Part shown: positions 14,056-27,072 of the stretch, in pieces
How positions within the stretch are numbered: the first letter of the stretch is position 1
Layout of the letters: each line of letters begins with the position of its first letter
Assembly: GCA_024529925.1 (NCBI GenBank)
Contig: JAFEUB010001485.1
Location: 37,245 to 101,244, forward strand
Direction of reading: 5' to 3'
Origin: Ophthalmolycus amberensis
Taxonomy: Eukaryota > Chordata > Actinopteri > Perciformes > Zoarcidae
Length of the DNA: 64,000 nt
The notes under the pieces: generated by a model
Database searches by the model: none
The model's input: only the letters and a program-made list of their open reading frames with translations
Told to the model about the DNA's origin: nothing
Translations under genes and position numbers: made by a program

Positions 14056-17000
14056 CATTCATTTAGCTCATATGTGTGTCTAAGCATGTATTTAAACTCA
14101 TTCTGACTGACTGGCGTAGCTTTCTGTCTCAGTCTTATCAATCTTCTCACCAGTTTCCGTTGGCTAATGCTGAAGCGAGTGGCCGCAGTGTCACCGATGT
14201 TTACTCAGTAAAGTTTGGATGCCTTTGAGAATAGTTTCAAAACTTTCTCACCATCGCAGGAAAGAAACGTTTGCCTGGTTCTCAGAGGAAATGAGAAATT
14301 GCCGGAGAAGAATGTTCACACTTGTGAAAGGGAGAGAGAACGGTCTGTGTAAAAGTGGTCGTATAACAAAGTAAGCTGCTTGGTAAATTGTTGGTATCTT
14401 GACGTCTAATAGCTCTATTCAAAACAAAGGGAAGTTGCTCGAAACGGATGACTCATGAAAAAAAACAAAAAAACTTCGGAGGAGAAAAAGCAGGGCTTTG
14501 TCACTGCGGCAGTAGGTCACTAATACACAAAGAGAAACGATGGCACACACATGTAGGCACAAATATGTATGGATGTTTGCACACTGAATAAACAAAGGTT
14601 TAGAAACAAGTGGATCTCTGTCTTTAAGCGTAAGCCTCGTGCCATTGAGGTCTTAGTTTTGTGCAATGTCATGGGACAGCGCTGCCCCCAGGTCACGTCG
14701 TATCTGTGAAGGGCATCGCTGATATCATCTCTTTTAACCCGCTGTGAATGCCTCCTTTCTGTGAATGTCAAACTGACGCAGACAATTAAAACAGTGAGTG
14801 AGGAAAAAGCAGGAAACGTCATGAGCGTGGAGACATGAGGTTTATCTTCAAAATGCTGCGTGGACATCTCAATTTGAAACACTATTGTTCAATACAAATA
14901 CGTTTGATGGTTTTATTCAAATAACAACCTGCCCAGCACAAGATGTTGAGAGAGTAAAAGTTGTTTCTTTGCATCAAATATTCAGTACAAGTCTCAATTC
15001 ACAGAGATTCATTAAGAGCAGATAGCAGTTCCTTAATTGCACCCGCTAATTATGAGGCACAACTGAATATATAATGGTGTCGTCCATATTGAGACTGTTG
15101 TTAGTTGTGGTATTTTCATGGCATTGATAAGCTATAAGAAAATGTAGAGTAATGTTATTCTTTAACGACTGCTTTATTTGAGGGTGTACTGCGAAAGGCC
15201 GAGTGGTATCGCTGTCAGCTAAAAATGCTGAGGTCATAAAATACAGCAGTCTTCATGCATTACACACTTTAAACTTGATTTGAATAATCTATTGAAGATG
15301 ATAGTGGGCGGAATCCTTTAGTCAATAGAGGACTTATAACCAGCAGATTTGCGCCCGTTCACTAATCAAGTGGAGGTTCAGACCCTTCAAGCTATTATTT
15401 TGAGACCTGTCAAAATGAGAGTTAATATAAGTTAGTGGTAAGCATTAGATTACTGAAGTCAGAGTGATTCCACCGCCTTCCATTAAAGTTTGTATCCACT
15501 CTCATCCTTTGAGCAGAGGGCAGAGCCCACGTTGAACACTATCAACTGCAACTGGATGCAAATATACCATATATGGAACTTCTCTTTCAAAAGGTGCCAT
15601 ATCAATAAAGTTTGCTTGCTTGCAGTTTAGAACGGCCGGTCCCCCCCCTGCTGCAGTCCTTGTTGCTGATAACTCCCACTGTTGTCCCGAGATGAGTTCA
15701 GATGGAACGAGACAGACCAACCATGTGCAGCAACAAAGATATGATGTGGCCAAACCCGAAGCACCGCTGCAGAGGATTGAATCCAGAACCCTCAAATGAT
15801 CAGAAACTGCCTCGTACCTTCAGTATAAATCAAGAATATGCATCTGTTCGCACGAGGACATCGGACATCGTTGCTGCTCATTATTTGGCCCATGAGTAGT
15901 GCAAAAACACACTCATCCTGAAAGGTGTTTTTCCTCAGGGAGCGATGCGAGATGTTCATTGTGTGAGAGGTTACAGGGAGGCCAAACCAAAACCACGTGT
16001 CAGAATCACATAATGCTTATTGTTCAACGCAATATGTGTCTTAAATTGCATGACATCGATAAGGTCGTTACAGCAGTAAGATATCAGTTACTTCCTGACT
16101 CTCAAAGGCCCCGCGAGCAGGAAGCGTGTGGTACCAGCGCCGTAGGCAGATTGCAACACGATATGTTTGTTAGCGTGTTAGCATTCTGATTAACCGCCAG
16201 TTGGTTCCCTGCTTCGGCAGTCTAATCTGGCCTCACGCCTCACTGCACCTGCTCAATAGAGTCCGCACCCTGCACCATGACATCATGTCTTCATGTGAAA
16301 TCCCGGTGCCATTCACGGGCCCACCATAGGGCTTAGCATGCAAGCGTCCACTATACCAACACACAGCTCTTTAAAGGGAGTCCCCTGCTCCCCCAGCTCA
16401 GTGGATACACCCTGATGCCTCCACAGAGCTCTGAACATGGCTTCTATCCTCCAACCCATCGGGCTGAGCCCATGTGCCATCCAGGGCCCATGAGGAGAGC
16501 GAGTATTTGGGCTTTTTGTTGAGGACATTTTTATATGAGAAGATATCACTGCTCCTGGATATATGGAGACTAGTTCTAGCTATCCAGTCAGCTAACATAC
16601 ACACTGATGTATCTGGATGTCATTCAGAGGGAAACTGTAACACACTATTTGGGCACATTTAACAACATAGTGCCTCACACTTGCTCTAAGATTACATCAT
16701 CCATTTGTGAAAAGCTGCGGGATCAGTGAAGCTCAGTGTGGAGGCCAAATCTGCCGCTAACCAACAGATCAGAGAGCAGACATCAAGAGGTGGACTTTCC
16801 AGTTCACCAGCCCAGTGATGTCACCTAGGACAGGGAACGCTATTGGTTGAGAGACGGCGAGGGTTGGCTGTAATAAGATGGGCAGAGTGGAGATACGACC
16901 ATATAAGGAGTGATGACCTCTTTTGATTCATGATTGTTGATTTTGACCATTGATACATGTGGCCTGTAGGAGGTCACCTCCATTGTCCATATGAGGAATT

Positions 17001-19250
17001 GATTAAAATATGTTGAATAATTAAAAGATGCTGTATTTCTTTCATTACCCTTTTCATTTATGATTTGAAAAATGTCACTATTTTGTGCAGATGGACAAAA
17101 AAAAAGGTCTGAACAAAGAACAAAATATTTAGCTTAATTTTTAAATTTCTAATAAAAGGTCAAATATAAACATGTTGAATTTATGTATTATATATGCGTT
17201 TTTGATAGTTCCACCCAAGAAATATCCGCATTGAAGGAAAATCAGACTTCAAAGAAAACCGCATTGTTCAAACTTCATCGGGTCCTGGGAATATGAAACA
17301 ATCGTGGAACCTGGAAATTAGATTGTGCAAAAGGGAAATGAGTTGTGTGACCGTAAACAAACTGTTTCAGACTGCCTCGTAATTGTTTTGTTCCTTCCTT
17401 TAAATTTGGTGCATCAGCGGTTTCCCGGGAGAGGTTTTTCAACAATTTGGAGAAGGGGCCAACAGAAGCTTTCTTCAAATAAACTTAGCCAAACATGTGG
17501 TTTATGATGAAAGTATTAAGCAATGGCAGTGCTATGCTGGCATAAAGAAATGACATCATTGTGAGGTTCTGCATTTCAACACAGTGTGTAGTATTCCAAT
17601 GTATGTAACAACATCCTGTTCCCTATGTGCAGATAGGCTGATAGTTTAATATAAAAACATATGGACATGGGAAAATGTTTGTTTAACGATAATAAAGCAA
17701 CATTTTCAAAACCATCAACAAAATTTGCTTAGAAATGTGGCCGAGCAGAAATGTTCCCATTTTAACAAACAAACCACAACAAATATGATATTTAGCAGTG
17801 ATTTGTTTTCAATGAGGCCGATGAACGGGTGCATGCACTTGAGCTCGATTTTGTATGAACAAAATATAATTAATTAAAGCAATTGTTAACACAACTTAAA
17901 GACAAAGATGAATATTATAATTGTTTTAATAAATAAATACATATTTTGTTTGAATTAATACTTGATTTTATTATGATGAATATGATAAAAAAACAAGCAT
18001 ACTATAAGAATAGCATTGCCATACGTGTGTGTGTTTAAGTAATATATTTAAATCAGGTCAAAGATGCCATCATGAAGCTGATATGAATCAAATCGACTGA
18101 GTCAGAATCCAAGAAGACAAGTTTGTCATCGTTCATTTTGTCCCAAACATTTTCCCTTGTAGTGAGGATATTAGTTTCATTTGTGCAAACCTGGAGATAG
18201 TTTCAGAATTCCAGGTATTTAAAGAGTCCTCTTTAGGCTCTTTGGTAGCTTTTCCTCTGTTCAAACATCTGTGGAGGGATTCAGAGATCAAAGACTGCTG
18301 CTGAATGTTTTTCTACTCTGAGCCGGGAAAGTTTGACTAACCTCCATAATAGAGACATTTCAGCGTGCGCTTTCGCTCAATGGTTCGCATTCTTCACATT
18401 CCAGTGCGTCCAAGTGACACAGATATGATAACACAAACACACAATCCAGATGCAACAACTGCACTGTTGAAATGAGAAGTACATGCGTTTTGTACCAATG
18501 AAAGATCACAATAAAGAAGTTAAAAAACATTCACAAATAAAATGTGTCAATGTGATTTTCAGAAAAAAGAAGAAAAAAGAAGCATTTTAAACAAAAGTTT
18601 GGCCCCGAATCACATGTTGTATCTCATTTCTAGCTGCACAGTTAAGAAGTAGTATTCTTCCTTTGATTCGAAAATATAAACAAGGAATTATGTGAGTGTT
18701 TCCTCGTGAAAAGATTAAAAAAAGAAAAGAAAATTGCATTGTTTAATTTTAATTAATTAACTAACTTTGTCTGAAAAACCTGGAACAGAAGGGAAGACAG
18801 ACTTTTTCATGAGTATTACTCTGATTTCTGCAGTGTTATTGCAGCAGATGTTTTTGTCATAGGTCTATGAGTTATGTTGGCGATATGAACAGAAATGTGA
18901 TTGAAAATGATTCAAATAGTTTTTATTTTACATCGTTGGTAATATTGTGGCGTATATGACATTCTGAATCTGTCTTATAGGAATTTCTGAAAACTAAAAT
19001 TTCTAATTTCTATGACCGAATTTTATCAATTAAATTAATTAGGGAAAAAATGACCCCCTCCTGTAAAACAAAATCTGAAAATAATTGTAAAGGCTCAACA
19101 TTAGAGCATCTATCTTATTTAAACCCAAAGTTGACATTAACCTGCTGCTGCCGGTGCTGAATAGCTGCATAAACAACAATGTCCATCATTAATGCAGGAG
19201 GACATGAACTCTCCTTCATCTCTCTGCTCTAATGTTGGGCATGGCAGTGC
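14053..19250. other. Intergenic DNA upstream of gja8, no gene seen
   Basis: No protein exon was recognised. The sequence becomes notably AT-rich between 17000 and 19200. Distal regulatory elements for the lens connexin could lie here, but I can point to none by eye. Confidence 0.45.
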
Positions 19251-19254
19251 AGCT

Positions 19255-19835
19255 GGAGGCATATCAGCTGCTGTTATTGTTTCATCTACTGTATCTGATG
19301 TCTTTGCACTGGCTTCCTGTCCAACAAAGAATTGACTTTAAAATCCTGCTGTTGGTTTACAAAGCACTGAATGGTTTAGGGCCAAAATACATCTCTGATC
19401 TGCTGCTACCTTATGAACCATCCCGACCCCTCAGGTCGTCTGGGACCGGTCTACTTTCTGTTCCCAGAGTCAGAACTAAACATGGAGAAGCAGCGTTCAG
19501 TTTTTCTGCTCCACATATCTGGAACAAAGTCCCAGAAAGCTGCAGGTCTGCTGAGACCCTCAGCTCATTTAAATCAAGATTGAAGACTTTTGTGTTTGCT
19601 GCTGCCTTTAATTGAACCACATTCAATTGATATATTAATCAATTTCCTGCATTTCTGCATTTTACTACTGTATTTTATTTCTTACACTGTTCTTAATTGC
19701 TTTTAAATCTCCTTTTCTTTTGCCTTATGTTTTGATGCTTTTAATGGTTTTATGTGAAGCACTTTGAATTACCTTGTTGTTGAGATGTGCTATACAAATA
19801 AACTTGCCTTGCCTTGCCTTGCCTTGCCTTGCTTG
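19255..19835 (+). mobile_element. 5'-truncated L2-type LINE (RT C-terminus and 3' tail)
   Basis: The frame at 19232-19615 includes LHWLPVQQRIDFKILLLVYK, the block just downstream of the reverse-transcriptase core in L2-clade LINEs. It continues through a typical AAFSFSAPHIWNKVPES block to a stop. The 3' end finishes in tandem TTGCC pentamers (about 19805-19831), as expected for LINEs that end in short repeats. The endonuclease and RT core are missing, so the copy is dead. The first residues of the open frame are probably flanking DNA. Confidence 0.85.
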
Positions 19836-19989
19836 CTTCTACGTACATATATGTGTGAGGACATTGCATGCATGGAGCTGGCGTGCTCTGCTGTGGACTC
19901 GGTGCCCCGGCCGCACAGTGTCCATGTTGGTGTGGGAGCCTGAGGCCTGCTCCCATACATCCCCGCTCTGGCTCTGTTGATCCTATTGT

Positions 19990-20260
19990 CTCCTGCGTCA
20001 CCACACGTTGCCCGGCAAATAAAGGCCGTCTGGCTCCAAGCTTAAATATTGCAGCAAACTAAAAACCAACCATCAGAGCCGATTCATTCACATCTGCTCA
20101 GTGGGGCGACACGGACGGGGCTTTAGGTGGGAAAGAGAGCAGAAAAAAGTTCGCTTTTCCCTGCCGGGTGCCAAGAGAACGGGACAGGACTCAACTTCGC
20201 GGGAGCCGCAGCTGTGGCAAGTTGCCCATTTGATTACATTTAACCTATATCATACATTAC
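19990..20260 (+). promoter_or_regulatory. Possible gja8 promoter / non-coding first exon region
   Basis: A locally GC-rich stretch with AT-rich words such as ggcaaataaagg near 20013 and gcttaaatattgc near 20040, 500-750 bp upstream of the coding exon. Connexin genes usually have a non-coding first exon followed by one coding exon, so a transcription start is expected upstream of the 20737 acceptor. No strong donor stands out; ttag|gtggga near 20126 is one option. This is a positional inference only. Confidence 0.2.
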
Positions 20261-20649
20261 AGAAGAAGGGACTATTTGTTACTTATTGATCTCTCTTTAT
20301 TATTTTTAAATTGGGAATTTTTTTATCACATTTTTTTCAAGAGCAAGAGCAAGATATTTTTTGGTTTACATCACTCTTAATGTTCGACATAGTTAATTTT
20401 GTTAACATCTAGAACAAGCAGCCGTCTAACCGACAATACCTTGCTAAACATTTTATATTTAATATATTGATCTAACATGTTTTATCTAATTTCATTGGGA
20501 ATAAAATGGACTCCAAAACTACTCTTTAGAAGTTTTAAATTCTTTATGTTTTCTAAAAGAATCGCGTGTGGTGGCATGAGATTATGGCTTGGATTTATTT
20601 TTTGACACGTTTGATTTTCCTACATTTCTTACTTTTTGGCCCTCTCTAA

Positions 20650-20738
20650 TCTCCTCCCCCTGGCTGTCCTGCCTACCCCACCCTCCCTGTCTGTTCGCAC
20701 CCTCTGTGTCTCTTCCTACCCCACCCTTCATTCTGCAG
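20650..20738 (+). other. 3' splice site (polypyrimidine tract and AG) of gja8 intron 1
   Basis: A long C/T-rich tract ends in ttcattctgcag, with AG at 20737-20738, 15 bases before the connexin ATG. This matches the usual connexin structure, with one intron in the 5' UTR. It also shows that the in-frame extension back to 20589 is intron, not protein. Confidence 0.75.
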
Positions 20739-20753
20739 TGCTACGGACCGATC

Positions 20754-22010
20754 ATGGGTGACTGGAGCTTTCTGGGTAATATTTTAGAGGAAGTTAACGA
20801 GCACTCTACGGTGATCGGCCGGGTGTGGCTCACGGTGCTCTTCATCTTCCGTATCCTCATCCTGGGCACGGCGGCGGAGTTTGTGTGGGGCGATGAGCAG
20901 TCTGACTATGTCTGCAACACACAGCAGCCGGGGTGTGAAAACGTGTGCTACGATGAGGCCTTCCCCATCTCCCACATCCGTCTGTGGGTGCTGCAGATCA
21001 TCTTTGTGTCCACACCGTCTCTGGTGTACGTGGGTCACGCTGTGCACCATGTGCACATGGAGGAGAAACGCAAGGAGCGCGAGGATGCAGAACTCAGCCG
21101 GCAGCAGGAGCTGAGTGAGGAGCGTCTCCCCCTGGCACCCGACCAGGGAAGTGTCCGCACCACTAAGGAGACCAGCACAAAGGGGAGCAAGAAGTTCAGG
21201 CTGGAGGGTACCCTGCTGAGGACCTACATCTGCCACATCATCTTCAAAACACTGTTTGAGGTGGGCTTCGTGGTGGGACAGTACTTCCTGTATGGCTTTC
21301 GCATCCTGCCGCTGTACAAATGCAGCCGCTGGCCCTGCCCCAACACGGTGGACTGTTTTGTGTCTCGCCCCACGGAGAAGACCGTCTTCATCATCTTTAT
21401 GTTGGCTGTGGCCTGCGTCTCACTCTTCCTCAACTTTGTGGAGATCAGTCACCTGGGCCTGAAGAAGATTCGCTTTGTCTTTCGTAAGCCGGCCCCTGCC
21501 CCAGGCGAGGGCTCGGCCCCCCTGCCGCTGCAAGGAAAGAACCTGCCCACCCTGGCTATGCCCTCCCTTCAAAGAGCGAAAGGCTACAAGCTGCTGGAGG
21601 AGGAGAAAGCTCCCATAGCCCAGCTCTACCCGCTTACTGAGGTGGGCATGGAGGCTGGCAGAGGGGCCCCGCCCTTCCCGGGGCTGGAAGAGAAGGTGGA
21701 GGAGGTGCTGCCTATGGGGGACATCGCTAAGGTGTATGACGAGACTCTGCCCTCCTACGCCCAGACCACTGAGACAGCGGGGGTAACGTTACACGAGGAG
21801 GCCGAGGAGGTGCAGCCGGCAGAGGTGGAAGCAGAGAGAGCAGAGAAGGTTGTGGATGAGGATCTGGAGGTAGAGGAGGCGGTGAACGGGGAGGGGGTTA
21901 CTCCAGCAGAGGCAAGGATGGAGGCCACGGATACGATAGAAGACACCAGACCGCTGAGCCGACTGAGCAAAGCCAGCAGCAGGGCCAGGTCAGACGATCT
22001 CAACATATGA
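20754..22010 (+). CDS. gja8: Gap junction alpha-8 protein (connexin 50), lens connexin
   Basis: Encodes 418 residues. Connexin 50 forms hexameric hemichannels that dock into gap junctions between lens fibre and epithelial cells; in other vertebrates its loss causes cataract and small eyes. The start MGDWSFLGNILEEVNEHSTV matches the family N-terminus. Four membrane spans lie near residues 20-42, 76-96, 153-180 and 208-230. Extracellular loop 1 has C54, C61 and C65 (C-x6-C-x3-C). Loop 2 has C190, C195 and C201 (C-x4-C-x5-C). The conserved P88 is present. The tail is acidic and Glu-rich. It ends SKASSRARSDDLNI, resembling the ZO-1-binding C-terminus of Cx50. The ETLPSYAQ tail block also favours alpha-8 over alpha-3. 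The reading frame is intact in one exon. I cannot say whether it is the a or b teleost duplicate. Confidence 0.97.
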   Translation: MGDWSFLGNILEEVNEHSTVIGRVWLTVLFIFRILILGTAAEFVWGDEQSDYVCNTQQPGCENVCYDEAFPISHIRLWVLQIIFVSTPSLVYVGHAVHHVHMEEKRKEREDAELSRQQELSEERLPLAPDQGSVRTTKETSTKGSKKFRLEGTLLRTYICHIIFKTLFEVGFVVGQYFLYGFRILPLYKCSRWPCPNTVDCFVSRPTEKTVFIIFMLAVACVSLFLNFVEISHLGLKKIRFVFRKPAPAPGEGSAPLPLQGKNLPTLAMPSLQRAKGYKLLEEEKAPIAQLYPLTEVGMEAGRGAPPFPGLEEKVEEVLPMGDIAKVYDETLPSYAQTTETAGVTLHEEAEEVQPAEVEAERAEKVVDEDLEVEEAVNGEGVTPAEARMEATDTIEDTRPLSRLSKASSRARSDDLNI

Positions 22011-24400
22011 ACCTGTGAGAGAGAGAGAGAGCACATGTACACCTGCACACAGCAAATGTTCAACACAAGAGAGAGCACACACACAAACACACACACCTAA
22101 CTCAAGACAACACACACTCTCGAACAGGCAGGTTAAACAACAATGGATGAAAAACAAAATCAACAGGGATAGATTCAAACCTTTAGGACACAGGCTGCAA
22201 TTCTACAAAGAGGCAAAAATCTGCGTGTTTGTGATCAAATGAAATATAAAGTAGAGGTTAAAGAGGGGAGGAGTAGGTTTTTTTATTAAGCGTGTTCTTA
22301 TATTTAAAAATGTGGAAAGGACACATGCAGGGGGGAAATGTTTTTACTTGATGAAAATTCAAATGTTCAATTTTTAGAAACATCTTTTTCTATTGAAAGA
22401 GTTTTAATCATATACGATGGAGGATTAGACATTTGTACATGGGGTTTGAGTGGATAGGGGAAAGAGTTATACTTGTGTGTCTTCAAATCAGTATTTTCGC
22501 TGTAGTTAGGCAGTGACTTTCATTCCCATTCAGACAGTGACATACTGCAAATGCAGCATGTGGCTTCACACGGCACGGGTGAGACTGCTCTCGCATACAC
22601 AAAATCACACGATTAAGTGCCGGTACATTTAGAGATGTACTGCTCTTTGAGAAGAGGAAGAAAATTCCATTTTCAGGTTAAGAAGAGCATACTTTTTTTT
22701 CCTTCTTTTTTTTTTTGCACATTCAGAGGTTTAGACTCTGTGCAAGGCCTTCAACCCTCATAACACCTCATCTATGCATCCATATACATAGGATTCTTTC
22801 AAGTGAAGAGAGATGTGCATAAATTTCAGAGCATATCTCTCCTTTTCATGTTTATATACCAGGCAGCACAGCCAGAACTGAGTTAGTGAGGAAAAACAAA
22901 GAAAAAAAAGACCACATGTTGAATGTCTTTTTCAATGTGATTGTATATCTCTTCATTTTAGATGCCTGTTTTGTAGCCTTTAAGTAGAACTGTGTACTTT
23001 GGCAGAGAGCAGGGCTCATTTTGCCCTATCAGAGAACGAACTATAGTAGTGACCTCAGGCCAAATCCTCTCTTTTCGTGCTGTACAAACAGGCGTCCGGG
23101 CGATAAAGATCATGCACCATCAGCACAAAGTATTGTTGGAGGCCAGACAATAAAAGAAACCGTGCTCATCAATGAAAACAAGCATCCTTGACCTGGCTGT
23201 GAAAAAAATCTTTCTACTTGATTTCATGTGACCATAGCAGGTCCTTACCCCGCAAGAAAATAACAATACTCATGGAATGCTTTCAAATTTAAAGAGAAAC
23301 AAACAACTAGGGGTGACTCCCGCTGTACATAACGCCCCATCCCATGTCTGATAATGTACATAATGTGCAGAGCAGCTGTTTTCAGTTATTTCACTGTCAA
23401 GAGCAATCACACAAGTTACATAATTGTGATTACAGAATTGAGTTAATCCCACAAACTCCATAAAGACAAAATTCCCACGCTGTGGAATCATGCATTTATT
23501 TGTGAATACTTAGCAAGAATTTTAATACAAAGCACGTTAAGTCTATGCCTTAGGTTTCTCACGAATCTTCCTCTCGCATTCTCTGGCTTTGTTTATTGAA
23601 ACAGCTGCCACTGTATGATTTCCTGTGCCTTATCTGTATTTGTAAATTCTCAACTGTTGTAAGATTGCAGCAAGTGCTTATATTGCTCTGGGACCGATGT
23701 GAATTTGATGTTTTATTTGATGTTTTATTTGACATTATTATTTTCTCGAGTTTTATTTTGTATGCGTCCCCTCAGCACGCTCATTAATCCCCAAACACCC
23801 ACACCAGACATACAAACTGTCTCTATCATGCAGCGCAGATGGTTGAATAACACGTTTTTTAAAAGTATAAACCTGATAATTGAATGATGTTAAGGAGATA
23901 TTACGGCATAAAGTTGCATGTTTGCAGACATGAACACTGTCACTTACGCTCATACTTGTGCCTTTTTGTGCACAGACACACATACACTCGCCTCACAGTG
24001 TTGGTTTTGGTGGCATGATCAAATGGCTCGAGGGAAACTCAGAGAGAAGGCAGCTGTGACCCCTTTGTGACCCCCAGCCATCCCTTCGCCTCCGATAATC
24101 CAATGTTGTGGAATCTGAATAAAAAAGAGCCTTCCCTAAATCACTAAATTGTTGAACACATTTAAGCATTTAACAGTGTTATAGTTTAAGTATGATGCTG
24201 GTCCTTGTGTGCATTGATATGACTGGTAATGTATGATTTTTGTATTTTAAGTCTGTTGCATTGCCTGTATGTTTGTAAGAAGACATGATTAATCTTTGGA
24301 AAGAACAAAAAAAACAACATTTTTACTAACTTGTAGTCTTCTTTGCTGATAGATGTGTGGCAGTATCTTCTTTTGGAATGTGAACCAATGCAATAAAAAG
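22011..24400 (+). other. gja8: Probable 3' UTR of gja8
   Basis: Non-coding and AU-rich after the stop, with U-runs around 22690-22715. Candidate AATAAA signals lie at 23149-23154, 24119-24124 and 24392-24397. Connexin mRNAs commonly have long 3' UTRs, so any of these could be the end. No other gene or repeat is evident before 24400. Confidence 0.45.
24392..24397 (+). terminator. Candidate poly(A) signal AATAAA
   Basis: AATAAA followed within 30 bp by the GT-rich stretch cacgtggtcaagaagtgttg. It is the most distal and best-placed candidate for ending the gja8 transcript. Alternatives lie at 23149 and 24119. Confidence 0.35.
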
Positions 24401-24700
24401 TCACACGTGGTCAAGAAGTGTTGTCTCAGTGTTTCTCTGCTAAGCACACGCACACACAGATAGTAAAACTGTAGCTCTCAACTGTATTATTATTATTATT
24501 ACAAGGTTAAAGTTCAAAAGTGAAATCATTAAGATCCACAATGCCGTGTGTTTAGATAACTGACAGAAACGTCAAACTAATACAACATTAAAAGGGGGTT
24601 TGAACTGTGGCTAAACTTAGCTAAGAGTGGTAGGAATATATTTTCGACATTTGCATTTACATACAACTCTGTGGCATTTGATTCAACACAAACTTTTCTG

Positions 24701-24712
24701 ACACACACACAC

Positions 24713-24753
<41 letters not shown>
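24701..24753. repeat. (CA)n microsatellite
   Basis: A dinucleotide run with one interruption (CACG) near 24715. Confidence 0.95.
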
Positions 24754-24757
<4 letters not shown>

Positions 24758-24879
24758 ATATTTGTCCACATCAGTATTTCAGGTGGCCAAAAAGTCTGTT
24801 GCGTTTGTCCCTTTTCATGCAGAGTAGTAAACTATACTGTACTTCTTTTTTATGCTACTTTATAGACGTACCTAGATCT

Positions 24880-25400
24880 TTTAGTTACTTACAATAACAC
24901 ATGTTAGAAATACTCTGTTACAAGGAAAAGTAAAAAGCAATTACTCAAGTAAAAGTACAAGGAATTAGCATCAAGATGTACTTGAAGTACCAAAAGTAAA
25001 AGTACTCACTGAGCAAAACAGCCCATTTCAAAATAATGTAAATTATATTACAGGATAATAAGTGATGCATTGATCTGTAAGCATCACTAATGTTTCAGGT
25101 AAACGTGGGGCTAATTACTTTTTATACTTTTTAATAAATTGTGGATTTCACCCCAAGAATCAATAAAAAGTTTAATCTTAACCTATAAAAATGCATCATA
25201 ATTTATTTGCTGATTACATTTTGAATAAACTTCATGTGCGAAGTAATAAGTAACTGAAGCCTTCAGATAAATGTAGTAGAGTGGAAAATACAACAAGTAT
25301 TAGAATAAGGTAAAAAATAGAAATACTCAAGTGAAGTACCTTTCTAATTGTACTTACGGTAAGTGCAATACTTGAGTAACTGTACCGACTTTAAATGTTG
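24880..25400 (+). repeat. Interspersed repeat rich in AAGTA motifs (second copy)
   Basis: Words such as actcaagtaaaagtac, acttgaagtaccaaaagtaa and agtgaagtacc recur throughout. It is the same type of repeat as 3338-3690, in the opposite orientation. Class unknown. Confidence 0.45.
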
Positions 25401-26230
25401 CTATTAACATCTTTTGCCATCATATTCACACCTATAGATTTACATTTGACCTAATCTGGATGTTTTTGGACTGTGGGAGTAAACTAATGTTAATACAGGG
25501 AGACCATGCAAACTCCACTGTGGAAGTATTACACTAATGCAATCTCCAAATCATTCAGTGCATAGGGTTTTACTTGTTTGACAACTGAGAAAATATAGAA
25601 AATAGTGTTTATTCAAATAGAGTTAGGGTTGATTCTGGAGGACTGATGGCAGGTTGAGAGGATTATGAATAAATCACCACCATGGGGCAGTATTGTACAA
25701 GGCATTTTTATTCCTGGACCCATTCTTTCTCTCTTCTATCAAATGTTGGTTTGAACAAGGTTAAAAAGTGCAGATCTCATGGACAAAATAGGAACTGAGC
25801 TTGTATTTATGTGCGTGGCTGGATGAGTTTGTTATTATTTAAAATGTGGTCATGTGGAAAAAGTTTGTGACCCTGCAGCCAACGGTCAAGCCAAACTAAG
25901 AACCGCCCACTGGCAGGAGCAAACTATCTAATTGTACAGCTAAACCGTACAGTAAAATGTGTCTGAAAACATTTGAGGAGAGAAATAGGCAATGCTGTAA
26001 CATAACAATCGATTCGACAGCTGCGTTAGAGACTCCTCGTCTCTGGTTGGTTGTTATTCTTTGGGCGCGGTGAAATCTTGTAAATGCTATTAGGAGCGCT
26101 ACAAGTGCATCAAAGAGCAAGTTAAATTTAGATCATGTGAAGACAAACGTGCCAGAAATTGTTCATGTTCGTAATCAAGGATAATGCAAACCTCTGTATT
26201 GTTTCATTTAGACCCGATACTTGATAATAT
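25401..26230. other. Intergenic DNA, no gene seen
   Basis: Unremarkable sequence between the AAGTA-type repeat and the LINE fragment. Confidence 0.5.
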
Positions 26231-26239
26231 TATGTTTTC

Positions 26240-27037
26240 GTATGTTTCGTATGTCCATCCCTTACACTCCCTTTGTGGAGTGGGCGGGTAGAAATCACCT
26301 GCTTCTGAACATGGCCAAGACCAGAGAGATGGTGGTCGACTTCAGGAGGAAGACGACGGCTCCACAACCGCTGAGAGTTCTGGGAGAGGATGTGGACATG
26401 GTGGAGGAGTACAAGTTCCTGGGTGTCTCCATCAACAACAGACTGAACTGGAAGACCAACATCAACACTGTGTACAAGAAGGGGATGAGTCGACTCTTTT
26501 CAGTCTGTTGTGGCAAGTGCACTGTACTTCGCCTTGGTCTGCTGGGGGAGCAGCATTGGAGCCGGAGACACTAAGAGACTTAACAAACTGGTTAAGAAGG
26601 CCGGCTCCATCATTGGCTGCAAACTGGACAATCTGGAAAAGGTGGTGGAGAGGAGGACACTGAAGGAACTATCATCCATATTGGATAACCCGGCCCACCC
26701 TCTCCACTACCTACTGCAGGGACAGAGGAGCACTTTCTCCAACAGACTGATCCAGCTCCGCTGCACAAGGACAGATACAGGAGATCATTCCTGCCCTCTG
26801 CAATAAGACTGTACAGTAAATCATCTCTGACCAAATCAATCTCACAACTATAACCACTGTTACTTTTATTTGTTTTGTTAAATATTTGCACTACTGTTTA
26901 GTTAGTTCATTGAATATTATTCTATTTCATTGTATATGTTGTGCATTTTTATATTTTTCACGCTGTTACTTTGATTGCTTTACATGTATCAAAATGCTGC
27001 TGTAGCGAACAAATTTCCCCTTGTGGGATTAATAAAG

Positions 27038-27070
<33 letters not shown>

Positions 27071-27072
27071 GT
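26240..27072 (+). mobile_element. 5'-truncated Rex1/CR1-like LINE with (CTAT)n tail
   Basis: The + strand frame beginning near 26275 contains KTREMVVDFRR, then VEEYKFLGVSINNRLNWKTN, the region just after the RT catalytic core. The coding then breaks near 26490-26520 and resumes in another frame (26510-26806, LVCWGSSIGAGDTKRLNKLV). A stop precedes a non-coding tail with ttgtgggattaataaagta and about ten CTAT units (roughly 27028-27070). The RT active site and endonuclease are absent. This is a dead copy. Confidence 0.85.
27029..27070. repeat. (CTAT)n tetranucleotide repeat (LINE tail)
   Basis: Tandem CTAT units directly following the LINE AATAAAGTAT end. It is the 3' terminal repeat of the preceding element. 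Confidence 0.9.

Noticed and set aside
15502..15795. 97-codon - strand frame and a B-box-like word (gattcaatcc)
   Set aside because: No domain in the frame. The tRNA-like word has no matching A box or cloverleaf, so neither a tRNA nor a SINE can be supported.
16300..16400. Possible tRNA-like stretch on the - strand (ggtatagtggacgcttgcatg)
   Set aside because: Resembles an A box, but no pairing acceptor stem or B box at the right distance.
20589..20753. 55-codon in-frame extension upstream of the connexin start
   Set aside because: It crosses a polypyrimidine tract and AG acceptor. Connexins start at MGDWSF, and the extension is intron-derived.
20784..21236. 150-codon - strand frame over gja8
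   Set aside because: Antisense shadow of a GC-rich coding exon. No domain.
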